NCBI GenBank assembly: GCA_015680685.1 | Contig: MNCI01004997.1 | Span: 591,950-655,949 of the forward strand | DNA: 64,000 nt | Direction: 5' to 3' | Source: Gnetum montanum | Taxonomy: Eukaryota; Streptophyta; Gnetopsida; Gnetales; Gnetaceae | In this document: piece after piece, positions 14,701 through 25,364 of the stretch | Layout: each line of letters begins with the position of its first letter | Numbering within the stretch: the first letter of the stretch is position 1 | Notes under the pieces: generated by a model | Seen by the model: only the letters and a program-made list of their open reading frames with translations | Told to the model about the DNA's origin: nothing | Database searches by the model: none | Program-made: the position numbers and the translations under genes

Positions 14701-17700
14701 CAAAATACTAATTGGCTACAGAAGAAACTCAGCACTCAGCATTAAAACATTAGTGCTAATAGATGCACTGACGCACCAAGAATCAATGTATTGGTTATGT
14801 TTCATATTCTCTAATAGGTTGAAGAGATATGACACATTGCATAGATTTTTCTCGACAACTTGCAAGTGAAGATTCAAAAGCCCCAAAGCCCAGCATTTTT
14901 TGTCAATTTCTGTGTAAATCCATAGATGGACTCAAGGTTAAATAGAGACATTCAAAATGGAAGATATGCACCAGAGAAAGTCCAAAGTAAGAAGAACCGG
15001 AAAGTCCATCAAGAACAACAGTGGGGCAATAAAAGCTCCTGGAAATATTTGTAAATTGTAACTTGAGAGCCATTCATTTCAAATGCCTAGCAATTCAATA
15101 GAAGACACAAAATTCTCTTTTGGCATTTTATAATTCTTCATCATCATCATCCTAGCCTTATCCCAACTACACAAGGTAAACTATATGAGTTCTTTTTTGT
15201 CATTTGCTTTTATTAAGAGTCAGATAAGCAATAATACACAAATCTTAGATTTTTTTTCATTATGCTAGCAAACCATATATGTTTTGATCTACCTTTTTGT
15301 CGACTTCCCTCAACTTTAATAAAGTGACCTCTTCAAACAGGAGCATTCTCTAGTCTTCTGAGCAGATAACTAAACCCTCTAAGATAACTTTCCTTAAACT
15401 TTTCATCCATGGATGCTACTCCCAAACTTCCCCAAATAAGAGAGTTCTTGATTCAATCTTTCCTAGACACACCCAACATCCACTTTAGCATACACATCTT
15501 TGCCACATGTACGCATTGATTTTGATGCTTTTTTATAGGATAACATTCTACATGATAAAGGATCATAGCAACAATAGCTATTCAATAGAACTTACCCTTC
15601 AATCTGGTAGGGATGCTTCTATCGCAAAGTACACCATTGGCTTCCCACCATTTTTTCTATTCTACTTCAATTCTATTTGTCACATCATTTTTAATCTCAC
15701 CATCCATTTGAACAAGTGACCCTATGTATCTAAATTGCTTACATTAACTTCTTGATCTTGAATTCTAAGCTTTTCTTTTCTACTAAAAGTGTCTTGACCT
15801 CTTTGATTCTAGGATGTTTCTCCAAGTCTCCATTTTTGCAACTAGGACTTCCTTAAATTTATCCAATGAAATAATATCATCAACAAAGAGCATGCACCAA
15901 GGAATATTATTTTAAATATTTTTAGTTAGCTCTAAATAATCATGGCAAAAAAATAAGGGCTTAGAGCAGATCCTTGCATAACCCTGCCTTCACAAAAAAG
16001 CATGAAGTCTCTCCATAGATAGTGCAAACTCAAGTTGCTACTCCATCATACAAGTCTTGAATAGCCTTTATGTATTGAATAGGAATATCCTTCCTCTTTA
16101 ACACCCACCAAATAATATCAAAAAGAACTCTATAATAAGCTTTTGCCAAATGAATAAAAATCATATGAAAATTCCTCTTCTTACACTGTACATTTTCCAA
16201 CAATTGTTGCAGGAAGAAGATAGCTTCCATAGTTGATCTTCCAAGCATAAAACAGAATTGATTCTTGGAAACAGCTATTTCTTTCCTTAAACGTTATGCT
16301 TCAATACTTTCCCATAACTATGTGCTGTGACTCATAAGCTTGATGCCTTGATAGTTCCCACAGTTATTGATGTCTCCCTTGTTCATATAGACAAGTACTA
16401 TAGTGCTTCTCTTCCAATCATGCAGCATTTTTCCCTCCTATCAGATCTTGTTGAATAAATTTATCAACCTTCCATAGCTATGTAGCAATATTATGTAATC
16501 CTACTGCTTTACCATTCTTCTTCTTAATAAGGGCTTTCTTTATTTCAAAGGTGTGTATATAATTGATCATTGCTGCATTCGATTAGATATCTTCAGCTTT
16601 ATCTCTGGGGAATTCTTTGTTCAGTAGCCCTAAAAATAGACCCTCCATCTCTCCAAGATTGCCTTGTCTACGAACATAATAATTTCATTATTAGACTTGA
16701 TGTATCTAATATGGTCAAAATGTTTGCACCTCTTGTTCTGGATCTTGACCAGCTTGTAAATCAACTGCTCACCCTCCTTAGTTCTTAGCTTCTCTTAAAA
16801 GGAATTGAAAAATGCTACATTTTGAAAAGGTAATACTTACTGATCCTATTGAAACAGAAGTGCAGGTTTGCTCAATTACAATGTATTTTTGAAAGCTATG
16901 TCATCCATATGCAGTGTGTGTTTTGTTTAAAATGAGTAAAAAGAGGCTATATCAATAAAATAAAATTTGAAGTACCATGAGATACACATTAGATACAGCA
17001 AGTCTAATAAATAAAACTATGATGAGATACATATTGATGTATCTAATATGTATCTCATGGAACTTTGCAAGATGACTATGTGCCATTCAGATTTAAAAAG
17101 ATATATATCATGTTCAATAAATAAAACTATGATGAGAGGAATGCAGTACAGGCAGATACCAGTGACTGTAAAGATCTGAAATAGGTGTTTGCCAAACGAG
17201 AAAATAATAAGTCTAACATGATTCATGTGAACAACTTGACTATGCCAATTTGTGCCTTTGCTAAATCACTGTGCACACCAGTTTACTACCGAGTCAAATA
17301 CCAGATCATTATTTCCAAGCACTGCCATTTTGCATTTTAACGAATACCTTCCTTGTACTTTTCCTCGTACACAATTCAAATATGAGGCACAATAACTAAC
17401 ACAACACACCTGAGCCTCGGACGAAGAACCATTAAGAGAAGGCTTAAGCAATGCAATGGCTCCATGAGTGTCAGGATCAATTCCTAAAACCCAGGCGTTC
17501 GAGTTCCCGTTTGCACTTCCTCCGGACACCGACGGCACCGGCATGATCTCTGGAAACCCCGGCATGTCCAGAGGAAGATCTGCGACCTCGGGATCCGCTT
17601 CCACCTCCGCCTCGGTCTCCGACTCCGAATCTCCTGTTTGAGCTCGCGCTGGTGAAAGCGAGAGCAGCCATTGCAATTGCAGCTGCTGCTGCACTTCTTT

Positions 17701-17988
17701 CCTGCTAACGACATTCTTCGTTTTCTTACTATTATTCTGCTTTCTCCCAATCTCTCTGCTGCTGCTGCTGCTTTTCACGTCTGTGTCTGCGTCCACGGTA
17801 GAGGAACCGCCAGCAGCAAGTAGAGGAAAGCTGAAAGGCTTGAGAAGAGGAGTTGCGGATGAGGAAAATGTATTAAATTTGGTCCTGAAAGTGGCGGATA
17901 TTGCGGCACTTAAGAAGAAGCGTTCACGCGGTAGAAACCAGAAAGCCCTGGCTGCTCCTCCACCTGCGGAAGAAGCAACAGCGGACAT
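2753..17988 (-). CDS. MOC1: MOC1, chloroplast Holliday-junction resolvase (RuvC fold), six coding exons
   Basis: MOC1 (MONOKARYOTIC CHLOROPLAST 1) is a plastid RuvC-like nuclease that cuts four-way junctions so that chloroplast nucleoids can segregate. Coding exons on the minus strand: 17988-17410, 13965-13860, 13279-13227, 9115-8984, 5512-5440 and 2811-2753 (TAG). Every intron is GT-AG, the phases join, and the sum is 1002 nt (333 residues). Residues 1 to about 60 are rich in Ala, Ser and Arg, fitting a plastid transit peptide; an acidic linker follows. The nuclease domain starts at [17 protein letters not shown] (Asp171). Exon 2 gives [18 protein letters not shown], exon 3 AYIEQ (Glu235), exon 4 [18 protein letters not shown], and exons 5-6 [16 protein letters not shown] (Asp313, Glu318). 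The expected acidic cluster is therefore present. ATG 17988 is the first ATG after an in-frame TGA; a TTG six bases upstream is less likely. The predicted tail is short. Family assignment is from motifs; introns are inferred without transcripts. Confidence 0.92.
3421..3700 (+). mobile_element. LINE (L1-like) 3' end fragment
   Basis: The plus strand decodes, with stops, to the end of a plant L1-type reverse transcriptase ORF: a version of LRWFGH with a following R/K-rich stretch, then ALDRxxW-like and an 'actcatatagccaacccc' segment before 'attgggattaagctagg'. This is the usual 3' end of plant L1 elements. It is heavily decayed and 5'-truncated. Confidence 0.7.
3815..4410. repeat. Diverged direct repeat, two copies
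   Basis: Two segments about 390 bp apart (3815-4040 and 4205-4410) share ordered blocks: 'attcagt/attcagc', 'cacaattcctgt', 'acccattg', 'gggttaaagaa/ggggtaaagaa', 'actcgg' and 'gcacgtcac'. A short block near the first copy ('gaattccaacaccaaatgg', about 3745) recurs at 5749. The family is unknown to me. Confidence 0.55.
4690..4780 (-). mobile_element. tRNA-like SINE head
   Basis: Read on the minus strand, a box-A-like 'tagcttaatagtaaggg' is followed about 35 bases later by a box-B-like 'aggtttgattcca' (consensus GGTTCGAnTCC). That is the layout of the RNA polymerase III promoter of a tRNA-derived SINE. No clear tail or target duplication was found, so it could be a decayed copy or chance. Confidence 0.4.
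6170..6527 (+). repeat. copia 5' LTR
   Basis: Begins TGTTGTCCCACATTAC and ends just before the primer site; the 3' boundary is good to about 10 bases. It aligns in order with the LTR at 8028. Confidence 0.7.
6529..6544 (+). promoter_or_regulatory. Primer-binding site (initiator tRNA-Met)
   Basis: TGGTATTAGAGCATGG differs by one base from the usual plant copia site TGGTATCAGAGC, which pairs with the 3' end of tRNA-iMet. It sits immediately after the first LTR. Confidence 0.8.
6885..7025. repeat. Minisatellite, 'ttgccagcaacatcaaa' core
   Basis: Two longer units containing 'gctgttgttggtat' lead into three near-identical 26-bp units (core gtgttgccagcaacatcaaa; about 6951-7021). It lies in the gag/linker position of the copia remnant. 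Confidence 0.85.
7650..7901 (+). pseudogene. copia RNase H C-terminus
   Basis: The reading contains a [15 protein letters not shown] motif (family: TTEAEYIAL) up to a stop at 'tga', then in another frame [27 protein letters not shown] and [14 protein letters not shown]. These match the conserved end of Ty1/copia RNase H. One frameshift separates the halves. The ORF stops at the expected end of pol, and the purine-rich tract and 3' LTR follow. Confidence 0.88.
8028..8401 (+). repeat. copia 3' LTR
   Basis: Starts TGTAATATGAAAA directly after the purine tract 'gagtgggaggt' (polypurine tract, about 8015-8027) and carries the same ordered blocks as the 5' LTR. The right edge is approximate. Confidence 0.7.
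9415..9480 (+). mobile_element. tRNA-like SINE head
   Basis: The segment 'catggttcacatggttagag' resembles a tRNA box A region, and 'gaggtcaatcgta' lies at box-B distance. This is suggestive of a decayed tRNA-derived SINE on the plus strand, without a defined end. Confidence 0.35.
9937..10260 (-). mobile_element. GC-rich poly(A)-tailed insertion, probable retroelement 3' end
   Basis: A run of 14 or so T at the left edge is a poly(A) tail when read on the minus strand. The following roughly 300 bases are clearly richer in G+C (for example 'ccaggccggggcccgc') than the flanking intron. The shape fits a 5'-truncated non-LTR insertion. No domain can be read, so the family is unknown. Confidence 0.45.
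11370..11660 (+). mobile_element. LINE (L1-like) 3' end fragment
   Basis: The plus strand decodes with stops and frameshifts to the L1 C-terminal motif with GFGHVQR-like spacing, then [14 protein letters not shown], and ends in 'cccatattgttgggacaaggc', the familiar plant L1 3' end. It shares the layout of the fragment at 3421. Confidence 0.7.
13966..17409 (-). other. MOC1 intron 1 with LINE insertion
   Basis: Donor CAG|GTGTGT after Gln193, acceptor CCAG before Val194. About half is a minus-strand LINE (15122-16800). Near 17000-17130 a short repeated block ('ataaataaaactatgatgag') occurs twice. Nothing else coding is seen. Intron 2 (13859-13280, 580 nt) is simple AT-rich sequence. Confidence 0.85.
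15122..16800 (-). mobile_element. L1-type LINE, 5'-truncated, reverse transcriptase remnant
   Basis: Minus-strand reading in order: a pre-RT segment [19 protein letters not shown] (about 16790-16735); RT core [19 protein letters not shown] then [19 protein letters not shown] (16248-16050; the family has LEKAYDRV, so the catalytic Asp is changed to Tyr); then [13 protein letters not shown] (about 15985); then [10 protein letters not shown] (about 15890; the FADD catalytic box is here FVDD). It ends at 15122 in the usual plant L1 3' end. There are many stops and frameshifts, so it is a dead copy. It runs in the same direction as MOC1. Confidence 0.85.
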
Positions 17989-18027
17989 TGTCAATGGACG
18001 ATGTGCATGAATTCATATACACTACTA

Positions 18028-18052
18028 TTCTTCTTCTTCTTCTTCTTCTTCT
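18028..18052. repeat. (TTC)n microsatellite in MOC1 5' leader
   Basis: About eight TTC units, read as GAA on the MOC1 strand, 40 bases upstream of the ATG. Purine-rich GAA tracts are common in plant 5' leaders; a regulatory role here is only a guess. Confidence 0.9.
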
Positions 18053-18935
18053 GCGACTGCAGCACTTGGATGATTCTCCAGTTTTGCGTCGGAGTTGAGA
18101 GTTCGAATTCGAGTTTGTTCCCTGCAAGAACGGCCCTAAAAAACCCGCGGGAGACCGGCCACAGAAGATTGTTTGAATTTCTATATCTTTTCGATAATCT
18201 AACAAATTCAATTAGATAGTTCGCCTCGAATTCTTGTTCACGCATTCTATGTTAAGAATTCTACGGCAGTACAAACGGATACGATTACGGTGCCCTCTAT
18301 CACAGCAAAAAGGTGCTCACCACTAAAATAGCACATTCCCTGCAACAAAAGGCACTAATGTTTTAAGAAAGTAAATGATTTGAGTTTCGGTTTTTACAAA
18401 TGGATAATATATTAAGGGAGAAAAACACTTGGATTTTGTTAACTTCTCAACACTCCGAATGAATAGAGAATGAGAATGGCTATTAACCTTCCCTGCAAAC
18501 TCATGGTCCAAATGGATAAAAAATCCATTTATTACGTTGAAACCATGATACATTTCTGCAACGAAAATGATTTCCTCGCTATAAGTTTAAGAAAGTGCGG
18601 GTTTGTGATTTTGATTGTGTGGAGGAAGTTGGTTTTCAATGGAATGAACATCAATGTACAACTTCCAAAAATAAGCTTGAAAACGCGGCGATGTTGATTC
18701 AACCTTCGTGACTATGTTGATTCAACCTTCAAGATTCATGTAATGTTTTTACAACGAGGCGTGAGTTTAACGGTAAAACTTTTAATTTGAAAGCTTTAAC
18801 TCATGGGTTGAATTTTGGTGAGCAATGCTAAGTTATATACCATAGGGTATAGACTAATAAGTTTCTCCAAAATATCATTCATCGTAGGTCAAAATAGAGA
18901 ACCTCGCAATTGATCTCGTACATCCAATAGTGCAT

Positions 18936-19016
18936 CATCATCATAGCCTTGTCCTAACAAAATGAGATTGACTATATGAGTCCTTTTTTTCACTATTTGC
19001 CTCTGTAAAGAGCTAT
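18936..19016 (-). mobile_element. LINE 3' tail
   Basis: Read on the minus strand, 'gcaaatagtgaaaaaaag', 'actcatatagtcaatctc' and 'gttaggacaaggctatgatg' reproduce the plant L1 3' end seen at 15122. Only the last 80 bases or so remain. Confidence 0.6.
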
Positions 19017-19249
19017 GAATATTGTAGGCCAATATGGCAAAGCTTGCAATTGATCTCACACATCCTATGGTGTGGATTCTTAAAATGGCCCAAATTTTAG
19101 TTCAATAATGATATTAGACATGATAGCTTTGTTGCTAATAATCTTGACATAGTCTTTTTAAAGAGTAAGTTTCCTACCTACTTCTAGAGAAGGTAGCACT
19201 ATTACTTTGACCTATGTTGACTATTGTATTATAATTACGTATCTTGTTT

Positions 19250-19345
19250 CTTCAGAGGCAAATGGTAAAGGAAAAAAAACTCATGTAGTTGACCCCATTT
19301 TATTAGGACAAAGCTATGTTGATGATGATGATAATTTCTCCACAT
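19250..19345 (+). mobile_element. LINE 3' tail, opposite orientation
   Basis: 'gaggcaaatggtaaagg', 'actcatgtagttgacccc' and 'attaggacaaagctatg', followed by a 'gatgatgatgat' tail. It is the same L1 3' end as the copy at 18936 but on the plus strand. Confidence 0.65.
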
Positions 19346-21382
19346 GTGATTCTTGTGGTGGTTTCTATCACTTTCTCCTTTTGGTTGCTTCTCTCATGAC
19401 TACGATGCTCTTCTAGCCATAGGTTTTCACTTTGGAGCCATCTACAATCACCAAGAGTTTACTATAAATTTTCCTTAAAGTTTCTCAAAAAATTCCATTT
19501 GATTTTTAACCCTTCTTCAATTATTCAAGTTTCATTGGAAATTGAAATAAAATAATCTTTGAGAGTAAGAGTGATTGTAAGATCAATAGTTTTGCCAATA
19601 TTACCAAAAAGCCCTAATTTGCAATTATCAAAAATTTCCATATCCAAAATGTTATAGCAATGAAAGAATCATTAATGACATAATCCTAGTCTACAAAATT
19701 AGAATTGTGTACCACAATAATGTAATCAAAGAAATCGAAAGTATTCCACATTGAAAATTCATCAAATAATCAAATTAATTTCAAGCCTTGATCAATGATC
19801 AAACAAATCAACAATGTCACACCAACATACAAATTAGTTCTAAATCTATGATTAGACATGTTAGTGTTTTCTTACAATAGAATAATCAAAATAATTTTCT
19901 TATTTTAGCACATCAATAAAAATCCCAATATATGCAACCAAAACTCCCAAGACATCAAGGCATGATAAGTCATCAAAATTGTTACCCTGATACTTAATAA
20001 ACACAATGTACACAAAAATTACATAGTGCACTATGTAATACATCATAGATGTTATGTATTTCAACCTGGTAATGCCTATTAACACCAACCAACCATTACA
20101 CTTAATGTACCTTTTCAATCTACCCTTAGCTAGATTCTTGTAGTTAGTTAGTTTTTTTTTTTTAGAACTTAGAGTTAGTTTGTGAGTGTCCATCGTGTAA
20201 TCCAAAGTGATTATAAAACCAATATATGTGGTGCTAGGATCATATAGAGCTTTTGGAATCAGACAGTTAACCCCTCGCCTTGGAACCGTACAAAGATAAG
20301 TTGTGGGCAGAATGCTTGCTTCACATAATATCTTTATTTAAGTGGAATGTCCCTAGACATGTTCCATCACCTAAATAAATATTAAGATCATTTCTAATCA
20401 TTACGACATATCACTTAGTATAGATTTACTTTGCATTGCAATTTACATTTCCAATGTCTTTTATATTTCCAATGTCATTCACATTTTGATTATACATTTG
20501 TAATTCAACAAAATAAGTATGACTAGTTTTAAGCAGTAAGTATAATTATTTAGTAACCCAATAGCAACATTGCTTAGTTTAACCTATATCAACTTACTTA
20601 GCAATCCTAATGGCAATTATATAAGCTCAATATATGTATGACAAGCCAATAACATATACTTTTATCCATTAGGCTAGTTTGGCATTTTTTTCCCCATTTT
20701 TTATAGGTAATTGATTTAATGCTTAATTTACAATGTTTTACCTTGGCATTACTATAGCTAAACAACATCATGATATCATATATTTCATTGTGACTTAAAT
20801 CATACATTTTGAACACCATAGACTCTTGGAGGAATGCATTAATAAATGATCTATGCATTAACTCTCTATAGCATATATTGGTCTATCAACAAATTGTGAT
20901 TAGACCACTTGTCATGCTTGTGTGATTTGTATTATTGGGCATTGGGATTTCTCATAGTTCAAAGAATTATAAATGGGCAATATTTAACATACAATTTGGT
21001 AGTTATGACACTTAGAAGTCTTTAAGAGAAGAAAACGACATGAACTTTCCTTATGAAATGAAGCAAATGCGAAAAATTCACTAAGATCACAAGTATATAT
21101 AGTTTGTTAGAATGATATTGTAGCTACAATATTACCAACCTTAAAAACTAAATTGTACTTGTATTCCTTTACAAACTTCATTATTTCTTCAGATCTTAAA
21201 AGTCTTGAGGCTACATTAAGGGTTGTTAAATGAGAGGACGATGTATGTATATAGTTGGATAACTATGAAATGACCAAAATGACTTATTAAAGCTCATTCT
21301 AGGTTGAAAAATAAAGGTATTATTGAAAAATATAAGAAACAATGAGTATCTTATTAAGAGTCAATAAAAGTTTAAAGAGAAG

Positions 21383-22228
21383 TGATGAAGTGTCTTCCTC
21401 ACGGTGTGTCAATAGGATGCCATCGACGTGGTCACATTGACATGCAGTTTGATGCATTGATGTCACTCCATTGATGTAATGTCTTGTCTTACCTATAAGT
21501 ATGCTCTCACCAGCTGCATTTATGGTATCCATTGTTTAGTATTCTAGCGAAGCTCCTACATTTTGTTCATTTGAAAGTTGAAATATTTTCTAAGTGCCTA
21601 TAGTAGGAGTGAGAAGTGTACGAATCTTTATTTAAACACTAATGTACCTGAGCACCCCAGTATAACCAGCAATAAATACGAGCTTTCTTCATAAACCTTG
21701 CAACACTTGGAATTAGTTGAATGTTTACATAATGCGTTTATTATTTGAGCAATTTACTTTAATGTACTTGATCAATTAATTGATTAGTGATTAATTAATA
21801 CACATAAGTACAACCATTTCAAGCATATGTTAAAGTTTGGTAACCCCAATAGCACTTAATGCTTGGTAACCTAGTAACGTTGCAGTGTGGTTCAGGATGT
21901 GTATGCTAAATGGGAACAAATGCTCATGTTAGGATTAGTTAAGATATTAGTTAGTTATTAGATTAATTAAATAGTTAATTGTTTTATTTTTAGGACTTAT
22001 GTAATTTAAATAATAAATATAAAATGATATAAATCATATGCCTTAATTACACTTAACCATACACTTGCACTTCACAAGTGAAACTGAGAAGACAACAATC
22101 ACGTCTGTTAAATTCACTACGCAGGCAAAGTGTACTTAGAGAGCTAAAGTCTAGGAAATTTGACCAAATCACTTAGTGAACGCTAGTGATTTGTATAGTT
22201 GGGCATAGGGACTACTCGTTACTCATCA
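21383..22228 (+). repeat. Element A 5' LTR
   Basis: Starts TGATGAAGTGTC and ends CGTTACTCATCA, 846 bp. TATA-like 'tataagta' lies at 21494 and an 'aataaata' signal near 21672. U3 carries repeated 'attgatg' motifs. Confidence 0.85.
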
Positions 22229-22229
22229 T

Positions 22230-22247
22230 TGGTACTATTGCTAGGGA
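22230..22247 (+). promoter_or_regulatory. Element A primer-binding site (tRNA-Asp type, decayed)
   Basis: TGGTACTATTGCTAGGGA next to the LTR end is a mutated form of TGGCGCCGTTGCCGGGGA, the Athila-type site pairing with tRNA-Asp. Confidence 0.7.
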
Positions 22248-22389
22248 CTTTAGTTAGCTACATGCGCTATCTAAAAGTTATTAAAATTATATAATGACAT
22301 TGTAACAGACACAAAAGTTAACATCATTAAGAAAAATAATAATAATAATAACAAGAGCACACTGTCTTTCTTTCAATCTCATATATCTT

Positions 22390-25360
22390 CTTCTCACAAG
22401 GGAGATTCTTCGCCACCATATGAAGGTAGATCCAATCAACAAAGGCGTGATGGCTCAAAACCACCAGTGCCCCAGCAATGCAAAGTGGTCTATACTCATC
22501 CCGATGAGTATGTGCCTGACTTCACCTTCGTCCTACATCAGGATGACTAGCTATGATGGAAGGACATCGAGGGCAACATTGTGTTCTCGCCTAATTGATC
22601 AATGCCTATGATGCTACTCCAAACTCCCATAAAGTTGGGCATCTAGGGGCTCAATGCTGAATACGTTGTGTAGAACCATGACTATTGAGATTATCATCCC
22701 ACTAAAGCACAAAGTAAGAAAGATCGACAATAGGAGATGCATTATGAGGCATTGAAGGGGAAATGGTTCATAAACCCCTTGTTCCTACTGAGCTAAAAAG
22801 AAGATGAGGATCCCTTCTCCGGGGATTCTCAAAACACTGACTCTCCTCCCTTCTTCTTTGATGAAGAAGGCACTAACTATAATTTACAGTCCACTGTAAA
22901 TAATTTTGGTTTAGAAAAGAACAGGTCCCATGACCATGGGGGCTCCAAAGGAGGGAGTCAAGGCAAGAACTAGGACAAGCATCATGGTAGAGATAGACAT
23001 GGTGAACATGGCTGTGACCAAAGAAGAGGGAGTAGTAGGTATCATGCTGGTGTTCGCTCTCCTCCCTCTTCACCTTCGATGTCCTCATCTTACTTCCTCC
23101 TCTAACTCTAATCAAAGCTGTAGAGGATGTGATTGTGAAGGAGGTAACTGGTGGGATAGAGATGATCGTAGGGCTCACTAGAACAATAGAGATTAGGGGT
23201 GTGGACAATCAAGGGATGCTCACCACCGTGAGAAAAGAAACAGTAGAGGACATCATCGGCATCATGGTCATCATAGAGGCTATGACTATGATGAGCCTTT
23301 ACTTGCAATAAGAAACATGCTAAACATTGTAGAGGTCGTGAGAATTCCAATGAGGCATGTGAAAGATAGTAGAATTAAAAGGTTGAATATGAACAATGTT
23401 CCTAAGTTTGAAGGGGGATACAACTCAAATCCACAAAATGATCTTCAAGCCTTTCATGATGTCTGTGCCTTGTAGAATGTTGAAAATGAACGGCAAAAAC
23501 TAAAGCTGTTTCCAAGGACACTCATTAAGAAGGTCGAAAGCTCGTACCGATCCTTAGAACTAGAATCAATTAGACAATGGAGTATGATGCTTGAACTCTT
23601 TAATGACAAGTACCAAATGTACTCCTGAGTGTCTAATTTGAGAAATAAAATTCAAGGGTGGAGACAAGGAACACATGAATCCTTGGATGTAGCCATGGGT
23701 AGATATTACTCTCTATTACATAGGTGCCCAGGCCATGGCTTTTCTCAAAGGGAACAACTCCCCCATATCATAAATGGACCTCAAATAGAAACAAGGAGAA
23801 ATCTTGGGATCTATACCCAAGAGAGACTTTCAAAACTTAGAGCTCATCATATCCAAAGGTTGATTGAGGAAGTGGCCAAAGAAGAAGAAGAGTTGAGAAA
23901 AAGAAAAGTGTAGAGGAGTACAATTGGGATCCTTCCATCTGAAAAAGAGAAGTCCAATTCTATGACAACAAGGAGGAGGCACCACTTGATAAAGCAATGC
24001 AACGTAAAACCTTGCTGATCCAAAAATCTATTTCTAAAATATCGACCAAGGTAGATAAAATGTGGGATTCTTTGGATGAGAGGTATCAAACTACTCTTAG
24101 AATTGTAGAAGAATCTAAAGAGCAAAGTAGTGATCATGGTCGAAGAAGAATGAAAGAAGCTAAACGTGCTCATCAAGGGGGTAAGGGCAAGGCTACCTCC
24201 ATTGAGGAGGTTGTGGAATCTAAAATAGATGGTGATGGCAGGTGTGACATCTACCAACACAAACATCCTAAGGGATTGATGAGTGGCGAGGTACCCCTAC
24301 ACTCAACCATACGAATACGAGCGTGCACGCGCGATCCGGTCGAACTCCGTAGACTAAATGCCTTAACACCACAAGAAACACTTGGGGTTAATCGTTCGTT
24401 GTCTTCCCAGGCTTGCTTGTAAGTGTCATGGTGTATGGTTAAGCAACTCTGAGGTATGTGATTTTTTTTGGTATTTTCACGGTTTATCTCCTAAGCTATG
24501 AGAGGAAAGGGTTGAGAAACTAAGCTAACTCTATCTACTGTCCTAAGTCTAAATTATCTAGCGTCAGCATCCGTTCCCACTTACCAGACACACCCTGAAC
24601 TATGCAATTGTGGCTTACCAAACGCTAATCGTTACTGGGATCACCACACGTAACGCAAGTGCTCGAAGTGGTCGTACTGAGGCACCTATTTAGCNATATC
24701 GCGGCACAGTGCATGTCGCGTCTCATCAGGGATGTTGCCCAATTATGTCCCACTTGCTAGAATCTTGGGTGTACGCATTGAATTATAGATTGGTGAAAAG
24801 GAAAGCACCCAAAAGGTTATCTTATCCTCAAGGCAACTACATGTAGTTCTAGCAACAACAAACTTACTAATCGAGTGGAGCTCCATCCCAACCTCATGAG
24901 GAATACCAGTAGTGGCAACACTCATCATCATGGGGGATGCCACACCAAGGCAGTAGTACCCTTACCAATAGCCAAATCCATATGGGTACTATGTTCAACA
25001 ACCAATTTCTCCATGTGACTCTTTCAATCATGCATCTTTCCAACACCCCTACTACTCTCATGAATACTATAGAGCTCAATCTCCAAGAGGGGAATCCTTC
25101 TACACTTGTACCTCCACCTTTAACTCAATTACCACCNGTTTATTTTTTGAACCACTAGGCTGGGAAGTCGGCTGTAAGTTAACAACCCTTGTGGCATTTC
25201 TTTGCTACAATTGGGTAGGAATTTCACCCTACATGGATAGAGTTGGTGGTAATTGAGTTAAAGGTGGAGGTACAAGTGTAGAAGGATTCCCCTCTTGGAG
25301 ATTGAGCTCTATAGTATTCATGAGAGTAGTAGGGGTGTTGGAAAGATGCATGATTGAAAG
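22390..25360 (+). pseudogene. Element A gag (long type)
   Basis: Decayed gag. The N-terminal part reads DEYVPDFTFVLHQDD and, after a stop, WKDIEGNIVFSPN, matching the long-type gags of C and D. The capsid core (about 23400-23910) shows KFEGGYNSNPQNDLQAFHD, then YYSLLHRCPGHGFSQREQLP and ETRRNLGIYTQERLSKLR. A knuckle-like CDIYQHKHPKG at 24243 is split by the solo LTR; the reading resumes as GCCPIMSH at 24729. A Pro-rich tail follows to 25136, where the assembly appears faulty. Several stops and frameshifts are present. Confidence 0.8.
24277..24728 (-). mobile_element. Solo LTR nested in element A gag, target duplication GGGAT
   Basis: Reads TGATGAGTGGCGAGG at its left edge (reverse complement of the family's LTR 3' end) and CGTCTCATCA at its right edge (reverse of LTR start TGATGAGACG, as in element E). 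The 5 bp GGGAT occur at 24272-24276 and 24729-24733. Removing the LTR restores the gag reading PKGCCP. It contains 'atatcgcg' motifs like D and E. At 452 bp with one N at 24695 it is shorter than the 740-bp LTR of E, so part may be missing at the N. Confidence 0.9.
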
Positions 25361-25362
25361 AG
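25019..25362. repeat. Perfect 118-bp inverted repeat bounded by single Ns
   Basis: 25019-25136 and 25245-25362 are exact reverse complements. Single N bases lie at 25137 and 25363, the edges of the segment 25138-25362. Read in reverse, that segment continues the gag tail (PTQL then NATRVVNLQPTS-like) as seen in element D (PTQP, NVTRAMNPQTTV). It is best explained as a small contig scaffolded backwards, not a biological inversion. Confidence 0.85.
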
Positions 25363-25364
25363 NC

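Larger units (their letters stand above)
18053..21382. other. MOC1 upstream region and AT-rich intergenic DNA
   Basis: 18053-18300 is the likely MOC1 leader/promoter; it is richer in GC than its surroundings but I see no decisive TATA box at a fixed distance. Beyond it lie two LINE 3' tails (18936-19016 minus, 19250-19345 plus). 19400-21382 has no motif, domain or repeat I can recognise. Confidence 0.6.
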
